Below are positions 43,768 to 52,290 of a stretch of 64,000 bases of DNA, piece after piece. The position numbers and the translations under genes are program-made. The DNA lies in the NCBI RefSeq assembly GCF_026239735.1, contig NZ_JAPIVT010000005.1, positions 124,001 to 188,000 of the forward strand, written 5' to 3'. Under the pieces are notes generated by a model, which was given only the letters and a program-made list of their open reading frames with translations, was not told where the DNA came from and did no database searches. The stretch is from Pedobacter sp. MC2016-05 (GTDB taxonomy: Bacteria; Bacteroidota; Bacteroidia; Sphingobacteriales; Sphingobacteriaceae). Positions within the stretch are counted from its first letter, which is position 1. Every line of letters begins with the position of its first letter.

Positions 43768-44197
43768 TGTACGTGTTTATGGTTTGCTAATTAATGCTAA
43801 CCAACAGATTCTAATTAGCGATGAAGAGGAGTATGGCTTTCGTTTCAGCAAATTCCCTGGTGGTGGTTTAGAAATTGGCGAAGGTCTTACAGATGGGCTA
43901 AAGCGAGAATTTATGGAAGAATGTAATGCTGAGATAGAGGTGTTATCACATTTTTACACGACTGATTTTTACGAGAAATCTTCTTTTAACGATAGTCAGG
44001 TGATAAGTGTGTATTACCTGGTTAAAGAAAAGGCACCTTTACAACTTGCCTTTAAGACACAAATTTACGATTTCGATGCAGAAGGAGAAATTCTTCAAGC
44101 CTTTCGTTGGGTTTCGATAAGCGAATTGGATGTGAACGCAATTACCTTCAAAACGGACAAAACTGTTGCTGAACTACTAAAGAAAGCATTAAAATAG
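43754..44197 (+). CDS. Nudix hydrolase
   Basis: The product has 147 residues with a full Nudix box: GGGLEIGEGLTDGLKREFMEEC (cut points GX5EX7REUXEEXGU). It hydrolyses a nucleoside diphosphate linked to another group; the substrate cannot be told. It overlaps the CDF transporter end by 14 bp, so the two are cotranscribed and likely translationally coupled. Confidence 0.88.
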   Translation: MSYFNVRVYGLLINANQQILISDEEEYGFRFSKFPGGGLEIGEGLTDGLKREFMEECNAEIEVLSHFYTTDFYEKSSFNDSQVISVYYLVKEKAPLQLAFKTQIYDFDAEGEILQAFRWVSISELDVNAITFKTDKTVAELLKKALK

Positions 44198-44205
44198 CAA
44201 GCAAT

Positions 44206-44637
44206 TTACAGAACTTGTAAGAAATTTTTTAAGGCATCATTTACAAAGTAATTCCATTCAGCTTTGAAACTATCCTGTTGGAAATCTTTACCATTTTCGG
44301 CAAAGGTTTCAGCGCCTGTGTGGGTTAGTTTTAGCCTGGTATTGTTTCCCTGCACAAAGATTTCCCATTTTACTCTAGAGCTGCCTGGGTAGTTATCATA
44401 TTTACATGAATAAGCAATTACAGCTTCTTCGTCAACTTCGGTGATCTCACAAAGATGTAAGTATTTTGGTCCTTCTTCAGCACCACCAATAAAGTCGAAC
44501 TTGAATCCAATCCTTGGTTCGAACTTATCCGATTGAAAATACCATTGTTTAAGTTGGTTGTTATCTGTTAAGGCTTGCCAAACTTTATCAATTGGCACAT
44601 TGTAAACGCATTCAACTATTAGCGGTTTAGCATCCAT
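44206..44637 (-). CDS. SRPBCC/AHSA1 domain protein
   Basis: The product has 143 residues. The pattern IVECVYNVPIDKVWQALTDN, then LKQWYF, and the C-terminal WNYFVNDALKNFL match the START-like AHSA1 family. The fold makes a hydrophobic ligand cavity; members bind lipids or act as co-chaperones, but the ligand here is unknown. It is the downstream gene of a small minus-strand run of single-domain proteins (44206-45520). Confidence 0.85.
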   Translation of the reverse strand: MDAKPLIVECVYNVPIDKVWQALTDNNQLKQWYFQSDKFEPRIGFKFDFIGGAEEGPKYLHLCEITEVDEEAVIAYSCKYDNYPGSSRVKWEIFVQGNNTRLKLTHTGAETFAENGKDFQQDSFKAEWNYFVNDALKNFLQVL

Positions 44638-44660
44638 ATGTTAAGATTTTATGACTTGAA

Positions 44661-45077
44661 TTAACCCAAAGGCATTTTGCTGAAATCCATAAACAAAATG
44701 CTCCACCTTTGTCCATCAAGATCTATGAATCCACAGCCGTACATCCAACCATCTTTATAACCAGGTTCGCCATAAATAGAACCACCCGCTTCCACCACTT
44801 TTTTAGCCAAATCATCTACTTCCTCCGGACTCTCGGCATCGAATGAAAATAATACCTCGTTTCCAGAAAAATTTTCTGAAACTGCGCTACCGGCAAAACC
44901 CTCGTATAACGATTTCTTAAAAAGCATTAAAACCAGACCTGCATCACCAACCAGGAAGCTCGCACTATCTTCGCGAACACCATATTGCAAGTTTAATTTG
45001 AAACCCAGTTTAGTAAAAAATTCTTTCGATTTTTTTACATCTTTTACTGGAAGATTTATCCATAGTGATTTGATCAT
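44661..45077 (-). CDS. VOC family protein (glyoxalase/bleomycin-resistance fold)
   Basis: The product has 138 residues. It begins KSLWINLPVKDVKKSKEFF and ends GQRWSILFMDFSKMP, the two VOC halves. Metal ligands of true glyoxalases are only partly kept, so it may bind a small molecule rather than act on methylglyoxal. It lies 23 bp upstream of the SRPBCC gene. Confidence 0.85.
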   Translation of the reverse strand: MIKSLWINLPVKDVKKSKEFFTKLGFKLNLQYGVREDSASFLVGDAGLVLMLFKKSLYEGFAGSAVSENFSGNEVLFSFDAESPEEVDDLAKKVVEAGGSIYGEPGYKDGWMYGCGFIDLDGQRWSILFMDFSKMPLG

Positions 45078-45166
45078 AGCTATAAAATTTTATTAAACTT
45101 AATCAGTTTTTCAAAAGAAAAAGAATGGTATTTAGGAAAATTTACCGGGTGAATTGAGACAATTTG

Positions 45167-45520
45167 TTACTTCTTAACAGCTTTCTTCTTATATTTCTTA
45201 GCTAAATCTTCCGGCGCTACGGCGCAATAAGAAAGTCGAACCGCATCATTAAGAACTTCGTCTTCTATGAAACTTAATTCAAAAATTGTCCATCCTTGTT
45301 TGCCCCAGCCTGCCTGTGCAGGATAGATTGCTGATGGGTCTAAATCCGAAAATTTGTTTTGATCTTTTGGCGATAATCTAAAAACTGCTTTTAAGTTTGA
45401 ATTATCAATTGTAATAAAGATTTTATCGGCAACTTTAAATGAGTTTTTGTTGGCATTTGGTGTTTCTACTACGTCTTCAAAAGACAAGGCAAGTTCTCTA
45501 AAAGAATCTGGAGATATCAT
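45167..45520 (-). CDS. MmcQ/YjbR family protein
   Basis: The product has 117 residues from the start at 45520 (MISPDSFRELALSF), the family N-terminus. A farther ATG at 45559 adds residues with no match. The middle KVADKIFITIDNS and the end GWGKQGWTIFELSFIED...DAVRLSYCAVAPEDLAKKY are typical. MmcQ/YjbR proteins have a DNA-binding-like fold and no firm function. It is Lys-rich at the C-terminus. Confidence 0.85.
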   Translation of the reverse strand: MISPDSFRELALSFEDVVETPNANKNSFKVADKIFITIDNSNLKAVFRLSPKDQNKFSDLDPSAIYPAQAGWGKQGWTIFELSFIEDEVLNDAVRLSYCAVAPEDLAKKYKKKAVKK

Positions 45521-45681
45521 AATATGTGTTTTTAAAATAACCTTCAATCGAGTTATCATGAAGGATTTGATTTAGCAAACTTACATCAATTTAAGCTTTT
45601 AAATCTTTTTATATCTAAATCAAAAGGTAACGGATTGAAAGATAACTGATAAAATTAGCTCGTAAATTTCGAGAACCTAAA

Positions 45682-47055
45682 TTACAATTTATATAGTTTC
45701 TGCGGAAATTCCGCAGCATGATTAAGAATTAAATTAAGAATATAACTGTTGGATTGATAAATTGACAAGTCGTTTTTGATAGGAGCTAGGCCATCTGCTA
45801 AATAGGTTTTATCTTTAAAATATCCCATTCCATAGAATCTTCCATTTTCTACCACAAGACAGCTGAGTTCTTCTGCCTCACGTCCGTCATCAACCAATGC
45901 GAAGCTGGGCTGTAAACTCTGGAGGTCAGCTAGCGCATTATTTAAACGTTTATTGTAAACGGCAACTGTTTCTATGCCGCTACAAACGCCAAAGCATTGT
46001 CCATTATCATGTGCCGTACATTTTGTAGCCGTTTTTTGAAGATAGCAGAGCTTAGCACAAAGTTGATATTTTTCAATTAGTTGATTCAAAAAATTGTAAC
46101 CTTCTAACAAGCTATTAAAACTTTGAAGAGATTTATTGTTTGTCTTGTGCTTATCTATCGCCAACCTTAAATAACCATTTTGGTCTTCAAAAACATAAAG
46201 ATCATACTTATGCTCATAACGTTTCATGGCTCTGTTATTTTCTGGCCAAAGTCTTTTAATCTCGTTCGCTTCTAAAATTAAAGCCATCAACTCGGTGCCG
46301 CAAACTACATAATCAACATTATAAATAGTACGTAAAAAATCTTGTCTTTGCTTATTTGGTTTGTTGCCAGTAAAGTGGCTTATCACTCGTTTTTTTAAGT
46401 TTTTAGCTTTTCCAACATAAACTATCTTTCCCTTGTTATCCTTGAAATAATATACGCCGGGTTGATTTGGCAACCTTAAAATTGAAGCACGATCTAGATG
46501 TGGAGGCAAAACCTGTTCTTTTGAACTCTTCTTTAACATTTCAGCAATAACACCTTCGTGATCGGTTTCTAAAAGCATATTAAACAATATACTGGTTGCA
46601 TCGGCATCTCCTCCGGCACGGTGTCGATTTTGAATGGAGATATTTAACGCACTGCATAGTTTGCCCAAACTATATGAAGATTTTCCTGGGATAAGTTTTC
46701 TACTTAGCCTTACAGTGCAAAGTTTACGGCAGTTTAAATCATAACCCGCAGCCGCTAAATGATGTTTAAGAAAAGAATAATCGAAATTAACATTATGGGC
46801 TACAAAAACTTTTTCATTCAAAAGCTGGTAGATTTGCAATGCGACATCCTCAAAGTAGGGTGCTTCTGCTACCATATCGTTATCTATTCCTGTTAAAGCA
46901 GTGATATAAGCAGGTATAAATTGCCTTGGATTGATTAAGGTTGTATAGGATTCTACCACCTGATTTTCATCATGAATGTTTATGGCTACCTCAGTAATTC
47001 CATTTGCAGAGGCGTGGCCTCCCGTGGTTTCTATATCTACAATTGCGTACAACAT
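45682..47055 (-). CDS. Fused DnaQ-type exonuclease and GIY-YIG (UvrC/Cho-like) endonuclease
   Basis: The product has 457 residues from the start at 47055 (MLYAIVDIETTGG). The codon at 47073 is GTG and lies inside the -7 box, so it is rejected. The N-terminal exonuclease domain (about 1-170) shows DIETTGG (D7, E9), HNVNFDYSFL and HRAGGDADAT. The GIY-YIG domain (about 205-285) shows GVYYFKDNKGKIVYVGKAKNL. A UvrC-like region with Cys-rich CTAHDNGQCFGVCSG follows. The fusion pairs 3'-5' exonuclease with incision of damaged DNA, as in other Bacteroidota. No uvrA or uvrB is near. Confidence 0.9.
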   Translation of the reverse strand: MLYAIVDIETTGGHASANGITEVAINIHDENQVVESYTTLINPRQFIPAYITALTGIDNDMVAEAPYFEDVALQIYQLLNEKVFVAHNVNFDYSFLKHHLAAAGYDLNCRKLCTVRLSRKLIPGKSSYSLGKLCSALNISIQNRHRAGGDADATSILFNMLLETDHEGVIAEMLKKSSKEQVLPPHLDRASILRLPNQPGVYYFKDNKGKIVYVGKAKNLKKRVISHFTGNKPNKQRQDFLRTIYNVDYVVCGTELMALILEANEIKRLWPENNRAMKRYEHKYDLYVFEDQNGYLRLAIDKHKTNNKSLQSFNSLLEGYNFLNQLIEKYQLCAKLCYLQKTATKCTAHDNGQCFGVCSGIETVAVYNKRLNNALADLQSLQPSFALVDDGREAEELSCLVVENGRFYGMGYFKDKTYLADGLAPIKNDLSIYQSNSYILNLILNHAAEFPQKLYKL

Positions 47056-47072
47056 CGGCAAATTTTCAAACA

Positions 47073-47080
47073 CAAATCTA
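47073..47080 (-). promoter_or_regulatory. Candidate -7 element (TAGATTTG) for the exonuclease fusion
   Basis: The minus strand reads TAGATTTG, an exact TAnnTTTG match 17 nt upstream of the ATG at 47055, and overlaps the alternative GTG start. Confidence 0.45.
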
Positions 47081-47173
47081 TACTAAAATACTTAGTAATG
47101 AAAATAATTTTGAGGTATTTTTTGATCGTTTTTTTAGCGGTTTTCCATTTTTAGTAATGCTTTAAAACAAAAC

Positions 47174-47201
47174 CAGCGACTACGTAATAACGCAATCGCT
47201 G
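47174..47201 (-). terminator. Terminator hairpin after the outer-membrane protein gene
   Basis: CAGCGA (47174-47179) pairs with TCGCTG (47196-47201) around a 16-nt loop and is followed on the minus strand by GTTTTGTTTT. Stem is short. Confidence 0.45.
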
Positions 47202-47222
47202 ATTAACTATTATTATATTTTG

Positions 47223-47852
47223 TTAAAGCTTACTCAATAATTTACTCAAATTAGGCTTAATACCCACGCTAACAGGAACGGTATTAAATACGCGATTCTG
47301 AATTTTACCAAAGCCATACATATAACTAGCCTCTACGAATAAGTTGGCGCCGCCGATATTGTATTCGATTCCGCCGCCACCTTCAGCAATACCTAAGCTA
47401 TTGGTTTTATTTTCCATATTTACTTGCAATGTATTGGCATTAACACCAGCTTGAGGAGTCAAAATAAAGCCGCCACCTGCACCAGCGAATCCATAAAAAG
47501 CCCATTTATCTACTATTTTACGATACCCTAAGGCAATGTTTAATAAATAAGTAGTTGATCTGCCTTTCTGAATGGTATAAGTGTAACCGGGGTCGGCGAT
47601 CTGTTGGTTAAATGTAAAAGCATGTAAACTCACCTTTGGATAAACGAAAAAGCCTCCGTTACCTACCGCTAAATTTACCCCAAGGGAAGTTGAGAATTTA
47701 GGTTTAAAGTAATCTGCTGTTTCGCCCATCGGGAATGCAAAACCAATTCCACTCATAGAATAAAGTTTATCAGGACGGTTACTTTGTGCGCTAGCTTTCA
47801 TTGATATTGCGGCGCAAAGCAATATAATCGGGGTTAGTAATCTTGAGTTCAT
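47223..47852 (-). CDS. Outer-membrane beta-barrel protein
   Basis: The product has 209 residues from the start at 47852 (MNSRLLTPIILL), which gives a proper signal peptide ending ASAQ. Alternating strands rich in Gly and Phe (YSMSGIGFAFPMG, GFAGAGGGFIL, GGGGIEYNIGG) suggest an eight-stranded barrel. Function is not known. It lies 10 bp after the response regulator gene and is probably cotranscribed. Confidence 0.75.
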   Translation of the reverse strand: MNSRLLTPIILLCAAISMKASAQSNRPDKLYSMSGIGFAFPMGETADYFKPKFSTSLGVNLAVGNGGFFVYPKVSLHAFTFNQQIADPGYTYTIQKGRSTTYLLNIALGYRKIVDKWAFYGFAGAGGGFILTPQAGVNANTLQVNMENKTNSLGIAEGGGGIEYNIGGANLFVEASYMYGFGKIQNRVFNTVPVSVGIKPNLSKLLSKL

Positions 47853-47862
47853 ATATGGTTTT

Positions 47863-48225
47863 TTAATTAGCAATTAGCTTATTTACTTTTCGCAGTAAAT
47901 CTGAAATGTTAAAAGGTTTAACTAAATAATCATCCGGATTTAGTTTTTGCGAGACGATGTAATTTTCATCATAACGGGCAGAGGCCATTATTACCGGGAT
48001 ATTTTCTGTTTCAGGATTTAGTCTTAGCTCTTTGAAAACTGCTCTGCCATCCATTCCGTTCAGCATAATATCCAGAATAATTAGATCTGGCATAAACTCT
48101 TTTATTGTTTTAAATATAAATCTTGGAGATAATAAAGGGTAAACGCTGTAATGCTCGGTTTCTAGTGCCATCTGAAAAACCTCCAAAATATCGGGATCAT
48201 CATCAACAACTAATATTCTTTTCAA
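47863..48225 (-). CDS. Single-domain response regulator
   Basis: The product has 120 residues and is a receiver domain only. Acidic pocket residues are in LVVDDDPDIL, the phosphorylated Asp in LIILDIMLNG, and the conserved Lys in YLVKPFN. It has no output domain, so it acts through another protein. No histidine kinase is near. The gene is followed by an outer-membrane barrel gene. Confidence 0.9.
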   Translation of the reverse strand: MKRILVVDDDPDILEVFQMALETEHYSVYPLLSPRFIFKTIKEFMPDLIILDIMLNGMDGRAVFKELRLNPETENIPVIMASARYDENYIVSQKLNPDDYLVKPFNISDLLRKVNKLIAN

Positions 48226-48334
48226 AACGGATCTTCAATTAATAAAAAATAGACTATCCCTAATACAAAGAAACATCAGGAATGTTTTAACCGCTATTAA
48301 AAATTTAAATTAAATTTCCCGATGGAATCAATTA

Positions 48335-49072
48335 TCAGCTATCTTTCAAAGAATTGTTAGTTGCAAATTCGGTAAAAAGCAATTTGTGCGAATCTTCAAT
48401 TGTATACAGAACGCCGCTAGCAAGCAAAATCTGGTTACCTAAAACACTTTTAATGTGCTTTTTAGAAATGATTGTATCGGTACTAATCTGAATAAAACCT
48501 GGGTGCGATCGCAACATATTAATCATCTTCGCGAAGTTTATTTTTGCACTTGATATAGATAGCTCCGTGGTAATAAAATTAATATTGTGTTTATGATCCT
48601 CGACAGCAATCAAATCCTCAAAATTTACTCTTACTAATTCGTCATTTTCATTATGTAATGGAATGTAAAAGTAATGGTCATTAAATATGGATAAAGTTTG
48701 ATGGTCGGTTTTACCAGTAGGAAATAAGTTGTTAATGGTTTTGGTGAAGTTAAGAATAGAGTAGGGCTTCAATAGGTAAGCGTCTGCCTCAACTCGAAAA
48801 GCATCTAATGCATATCTCGGATGAGCTGTTGTAAAGATAAGATGCTTAGCCTTTTGCCTCAATAAGCCAGCGAGCTCAATACCAGAAAGTGCCGGCATCT
48901 CTACGTCTATGAAAATAATATCAACAGGATTTGCCATAGATATTTCTGCCAATGCCTGCAACGGTTCAGTAAAAGTTTGAACTAACTCCAGTTCGGGCAA
49001 CTTTTCCATGTAAGCAATTAGATTTTCTAAGGAATGGGGATCGTCATCAATGGCGATGCAACTTATAGACAT
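48335..49072 (-). CDS. LytTR family response regulator
   Basis: The product has 245 residues from the start at 49072 (MSISCIAIDDDPHSL). The receiver domain (about 1-120) has DDD, the phospho-Asp in IIFIDVEMPAL and Lys in YLLKPYS. The C-terminal LytTR domain (about 150-240) binds DNA, with HPGFIQISTDTIISKKHIKSV. Normally a membrane histidine kinase of the LytS class is next to it; none is found here. The regulon is unknown. Confidence 0.9.
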   Translation of the reverse strand: MSISCIAIDDDPHSLENLIAYMEKLPELELVQTFTEPLQALAEISMANPVDIIFIDVEMPALSGIELAGLLRQKAKHLIFTTAHPRYALDAFRVEADAYLLKPYSILNFTKTINNLFPTGKTDHQTLSIFNDHYFYIPLHNENDELVRVNFEDLIAVEDHKHNINFITTELSISSAKINFAKMINMLRSHPGFIQISTDTIISKKHIKSVLGNQILLASGVLYTIEDSHKLLFTEFATNNSLKDS

Positions 49073-49387
49073 TTTGTGAGTTTTAGATGCTGCAAAATAC
49101 AATTTAGAGTGATAAAATCGAAAAATAATTTATAATGTATTGGCAAGTAGTAGATTTAATTGTGTAGTGTTAATTTCACGGATATGAATTAATAAACTGC
49201 AAGCACATACATTTTATTAGAGGTATAAATATGCGATTAATAATAATAAATATGTAGTTTTAACATAAATGATTGATGTGATTTACAATTTATTGACCAT
49301 TTGATAATATTTCGGATTTAAAACCGTAATAATCTTAAGATGATTTCTAAATACAACTCAGTAATTATCTGCCTAAAATACATTTCT
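49073..49387. other. Non-coding interval between LytTR regulator and small gene
   Basis: These 315 bp are very AT-rich. No hairpin, palindrome or open frame with family support was found, apart from a plus-strand extension (49340-49387) of the following small gene that lacks conserved sequence. It may hold divergent promoters for both neighbours. Confidence 0.5.
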
Positions 49388-49666
49388 ATGAAAAACAGAA
49401 CCGCCATCACTACTACGTTGAATAAATCTATCACCAGAAAAGTGATTGAATTGCAAGAGTTAGGATATGATTGTGATTTCCTTTTGCTTGCTAATGGTAA
49501 TTTACTGTGTATTCAAACCAATCGGAAATACCCAATTAAATCGGTTTCGATAGAAACAATGGAACATGGTTATGATTTTTTTAGTCAAACATATAAACAT
49601 GTTCACACCATTGTTACGGGAAATGGAGAGAGTGGGGTTCTGCTAACTGAGCGAGCCTACAATTGA
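49388..49666 (+). CDS. Small protein of unknown function
   Basis: The product has 92 residues from the start at 49388 (MKNRTAITTTLNKSI). It has no signal peptide or membrane helix. The layout of a helix then short strands (VIELQELGYDCDFLLLANGNLLCIQ) recalls small Bacteroidota proteins that are mislabelled as phosphoribosylpyrophosphate synthetase, but the match is weak. It stands alone between LytTR and MerR regulator genes. Confidence 0.5.
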   Translation: MKNRTAITTTLNKSITRKVIELQELGYDCDFLLLANGNLLCIQTNRKYPIKSVSIETMEHGYDFFSQTYKHVHTIVTGNGESGVLLTERAYN

Positions 49667-49797
49667 GTTTTAATTAGCGTTTCGAGTGCTAAAATTCGCT
49701 AGTTTCGACTGAGCATTTCAACGGAGCTGCCTTGCCATTCTTGTGCTTCCAAATTGTAAATTTTGTTTTGGATAGAAAAAAACTATTCGACTTTCTT

Positions 49798-49831
49798 TTT
49801 GTTTAGATTTTATTGAATATATTTAAACAAA
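49798..49831. promoter_or_regulatory. Inverted repeat TTTGTTTA...TAAACAAA next to the MerR gene start
   Basis: TTTGTTTA (49798-49805) and TAAACAAA (49824-49831) are perfect 8-bp arms with an 18-bp spacer, ending 1 bp before the ATG at 49833. The position suits an autoregulatory operator of the MerR-type protein. This is inference from symmetry and place. Confidence 0.6.
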
Positions 49832-49832
49832 A

Positions 49833-50720
49833 ATGACTTATACCATTTCAGATCTAGAGCAGCTTTCGGGCGTACAATCCCACACCATCAGGATTTGGGA
49901 ACAAAGGTATAATGCTCTGAAGCCTATGCGATCGCAGGGTAATACTAGATTGTATGATGATGAACAGCTTGTAAAGCTATTAAACATCGTTAGCTTAAAT
50001 CAAGTTGGTTTAAAAATTTCAAAAATCTGTAGTCTCTCCAATGAAGAAATAGAAGATCTTTTAGATCAACAATACGAGCATCAATCTGATGATGATTTGG
50101 CCGAGTTCTATCTTTCAAGGTTAATTAAGTTTGGTTTAGAATTTAATCACTTAGCTTTTAACAATCTACTCAACGATTGCCTGCAGATAATGGGTATTAC
50201 CAATACCTACCGAAGGGTAACATACCCTTTACTTGTTCGTTTAGGATTGATGTGGAGAAAAGATGATATTTGTCCTGCCCACGAACATTTTATCAGCAAC
50301 ATCATAAGACAAAAACTCTTTGCCCAAATCGATAAAATAAGTACCACTAACCAGGATACTGCTACCTGGCTACTTTTTCTACCGGAAGATGAAGACCATG
50401 ACATCGGTTTAATTTTCGCTTACTACCTGCTAAAACTAAATAATCACAATGTTATTTTTTTAGGCAATAGAACACCATTAGATTCTTTAAGCGCTGTAAT
50501 TTCTACGATAAATATTGATCATGTTTTGCTTTTCATGGTTAAATCAAGAGCAGAAGAATCAACAAATAAATATATCCTTAACCTCACTAATAAGTGCAAA
50601 ACTGCTAAAATTCATCTGGCAGGAAATGCAACAGTTATAAAAAAACTAAAAAATATTGATCATATCAATTGGTTTAAATCGCTTGATGAGTTCGAAAAAT
50701 CAATACAAATCCCTATTTAA
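49833..50720 (+). CDS. MerR-type regulator with cobalamin-binding domain, CarH/LitR-like
   Basis: The product has 295 residues. The N-terminal MerR winged helix (about 2-70) has YTISDLEQLSGVQSHTIRIWEQRY. The middle four-helix domain has the W-x9-EH motif (W141, E151-H152), and the C-terminal domain has E-x-H-x-x-G (E187, H189, G192). Those are the residues that bind adenosylcobalamin in CarH light sensors. CarH represses carotenoid genes in the dark and releases them when light breaks the Co-C bond. It is 1 bp upstream of a CrtB-like synthase gene. B12 or light response is inferred. Confidence 0.88.
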   Translation: MTYTISDLEQLSGVQSHTIRIWEQRYNALKPMRSQGNTRLYDDEQLVKLLNIVSLNQVGLKISKICSLSNEEIEDLLDQQYEHQSDDDLAEFYLSRLIKFGLEFNHLAFNNLLNDCLQIMGITNTYRRVTYPLLVRLGLMWRKDDICPAHEHFISNIIRQKLFAQIDKISTTNQDTATWLLFLPEDEDHDIGLIFAYYLLKLNNHNVIFLGNRTPLDSLSAVISTINIDHVLLFMVKSRAEESTNKYILNLTNKCKTAKIHLAGNATVIKKLKNIDHINWFKSLDEFEKSIQIPI

Positions 50721-50721
50721 C

Positions 50722-51558
50722 ATGAAAGAAATTTTCGATCAACTATCGGCCAATTGTAGTAAACTCACCACCACTAGTTATAGTACCAGTTTTTCTTTTG
50801 GAATCTATTTTTTAGGTAAAGAGTTGCGCCAACCCATTTATGCTATATATGGTTTCGTTCGTTTAGCGGATGAAATTGTTGACAGCTTTCATAATTTTGA
50901 TAAAAAGTATTTACTTGAAAAATTTAAACAGGACACCTTCGAATCTATCCAGTTAGGCATCAGCTTAAATCCTGTGATTAATTCTTTTCAGAAAGTAGTT
51001 AATGAGTTTAAGATTGATCATGAACTCATTCGTCTTTTTCTAAGAAGTATGGAAATGGATTTAGAGGATAAATTATACACGCAAGATTTATATGATGAAT
51101 ATATTTTGGGTTCAGCGGAAGTAGTAGGGCTTATGTGCTTAAAAGTGTTTACCAATGGCGATGAAAACGAGTATAATAGACTTAAGCCTTATGCGATGAA
51201 GCTTGGTTCTGCCTTTCAAAAAGTTAATTTTTTGAGGGATGTGAAAGCAGATCATCAGGCTTTGAACAGGAATTATTTTCCTAATGTGAATTTAGCGGCG
51301 TTCTGTGATAACGAGAAACGAAAAATTGAGCAAGAAATAGAGGAGGAGTTTAATGAGTCTTTGGTTGGCATTAAGATGCTCCCATTAAGTTCGAGAAATG
51401 GCGTTTATTTATCATATATCTATTATAAAAAGTTATTTAACAAAATAAAGGGATTGAGCGCAGAGAAAATTATGACTGAAAGAATAAGAATACCTAACCA
51501 CCATAAGATTGGTTTAATGTTCGATTCTATGATTCGCCATAAATTAAATGTGATTTAG
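50722..51558 (+). CDS. Phytoene/squalene synthase family protein
   Basis: The product has 278 residues from the start at 50722 (MKEIFDQLSANC), directly after the MerR stop; farther-upstream ATGs lie inside that gene. The two Asp-rich motifs are in YGFVRLADEIVDSF (DxxxD) and NFLRDVKADHQALNRNYFP. It condenses two prenyl diphosphates, probably to phytoene. Function as CrtB is suggested by the neighbours, a CarH-like regulator and idi. No crtI or other desaturase is in the window. Confidence 0.88.
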   Translation: MKEIFDQLSANCSKLTTTSYSTSFSFGIYFLGKELRQPIYAIYGFVRLADEIVDSFHNFDKKYLLEKFKQDTFESIQLGISLNPVINSFQKVVNEFKIDHELIRLFLRSMEMDLEDKLYTQDLYDEYILGSAEVVGLMCLKVFTNGDENEYNRLKPYAMKLGSAFQKVNFLRDVKADHQALNRNYFPNVNLAAFCDNEKRKIEQEIEEEFNESLVGIKMLPLSSRNGVYLSYIYYKKLFNKIKGLSAEKIMTERIRIPNHHKIGLMFDSMIRHKLNVI

Positions 51559-51562
51559 TTTA

Positions 51563-52105
51563 ATGGAAGAACACGTAATCTTAGTTGATCAAAATGATAT
51601 ACCGCAAGGTAAAATGGAGAAATTAGAAGCCCATCAAAAAGGTGCTCTGCATAGGGCGTTTTCCATATTTATCTTTAATGATAACAATGAGCTTTTATTG
51701 CAGCAACGGGCCGAGGGAAAATACCATTCCGGTGGGTTGTGGACTAACACTTGCTGCAGTCACCCTCGGGAAGGCGAGAGCAATTTAGAAGCCACACAGA
51801 GAAGGTTAGGGGAAGAAATGGGAATGAGCTGTGATCTGACGTTTGCCTTCAACTTTCTTTATAAAGTTAAATTCGAAGATGGATTGACAGAGCATGAACT
51901 TGATCATGTTTTTTTCGGCAGATCTAATAAGAAGCCCGTAATCAATCTAGACGAGGTGATGGATTTTAAATACATGAACCTCGATCTGTTGAAAAAAGAT
52001 ATTGAATATAACCCAGAAAACTATACGATTTGGCTGAAAATATGCCTAGAAAAAGTAATTCAGCATATGGAATTCGTTGAAAATAAAAACGGGCATACAG
52101 CCTAA
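51563..52105 (+). CDS. idi: Isopentenyl-diphosphate delta-isomerase, type I
   Basis: The product has 180 residues. The catalytic Cys is in LWTNTCCSHPREGE and the catalytic Glu in LTEHELDHVFFG, within a Nudix-like fold with RRLGEEMG. It interconverts IPP and DMAPP in the cytoplasm, supplying isoprenoid synthesis. It begins 4 bp after the CrtB-like gene, so the three form an operon with the regulator. Confidence 0.93.
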   Translation: MEEHVILVDQNDIPQGKMEKLEAHQKGALHRAFSIFIFNDNNELLLQQRAEGKYHSGGLWTNTCCSHPREGESNLEATQRRLGEEMGMSCDLTFAFNFLYKVKFEDGLTEHELDHVFFGRSNKKPVINLDEVMDFKYMNLDLLKKDIEYNPENYTIWLKICLEKVIQHMEFVENKNGHTA

Positions 52106-52246
52106 GCCATATACCCGTATCTAAATTAACGCTCTCGAGGACAAATATAGAAGTAGTTTATATAATTCCTAAAAGTTTAACAATTCTTTTACTTTAAGAT
52201 TATAGTTCGCTGTGGTTCTTAAGAAATACAAAGCGAAGCATCTGTA

Positions 52247-52290
52247 TTTTGTCAGAGAAATTATTTTTTAGAATAATTTCTCTGACAAAA
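52247..52290 (-). terminator. 19-bp stem hairpin overlapping the end of the glycosylase gene
   Basis: TTTTGTCAGAGAAATTATT (52247-52265) and AATAATTTCTCTGACAAAA (52272-52290) form a perfect stem with a 6-nt loop. The arm at 52272-52290 encodes part of the zinc-finger end of the glycosylase, and the stop codon lies at the loop edge. It is probably the terminator. Confidence 0.8.
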
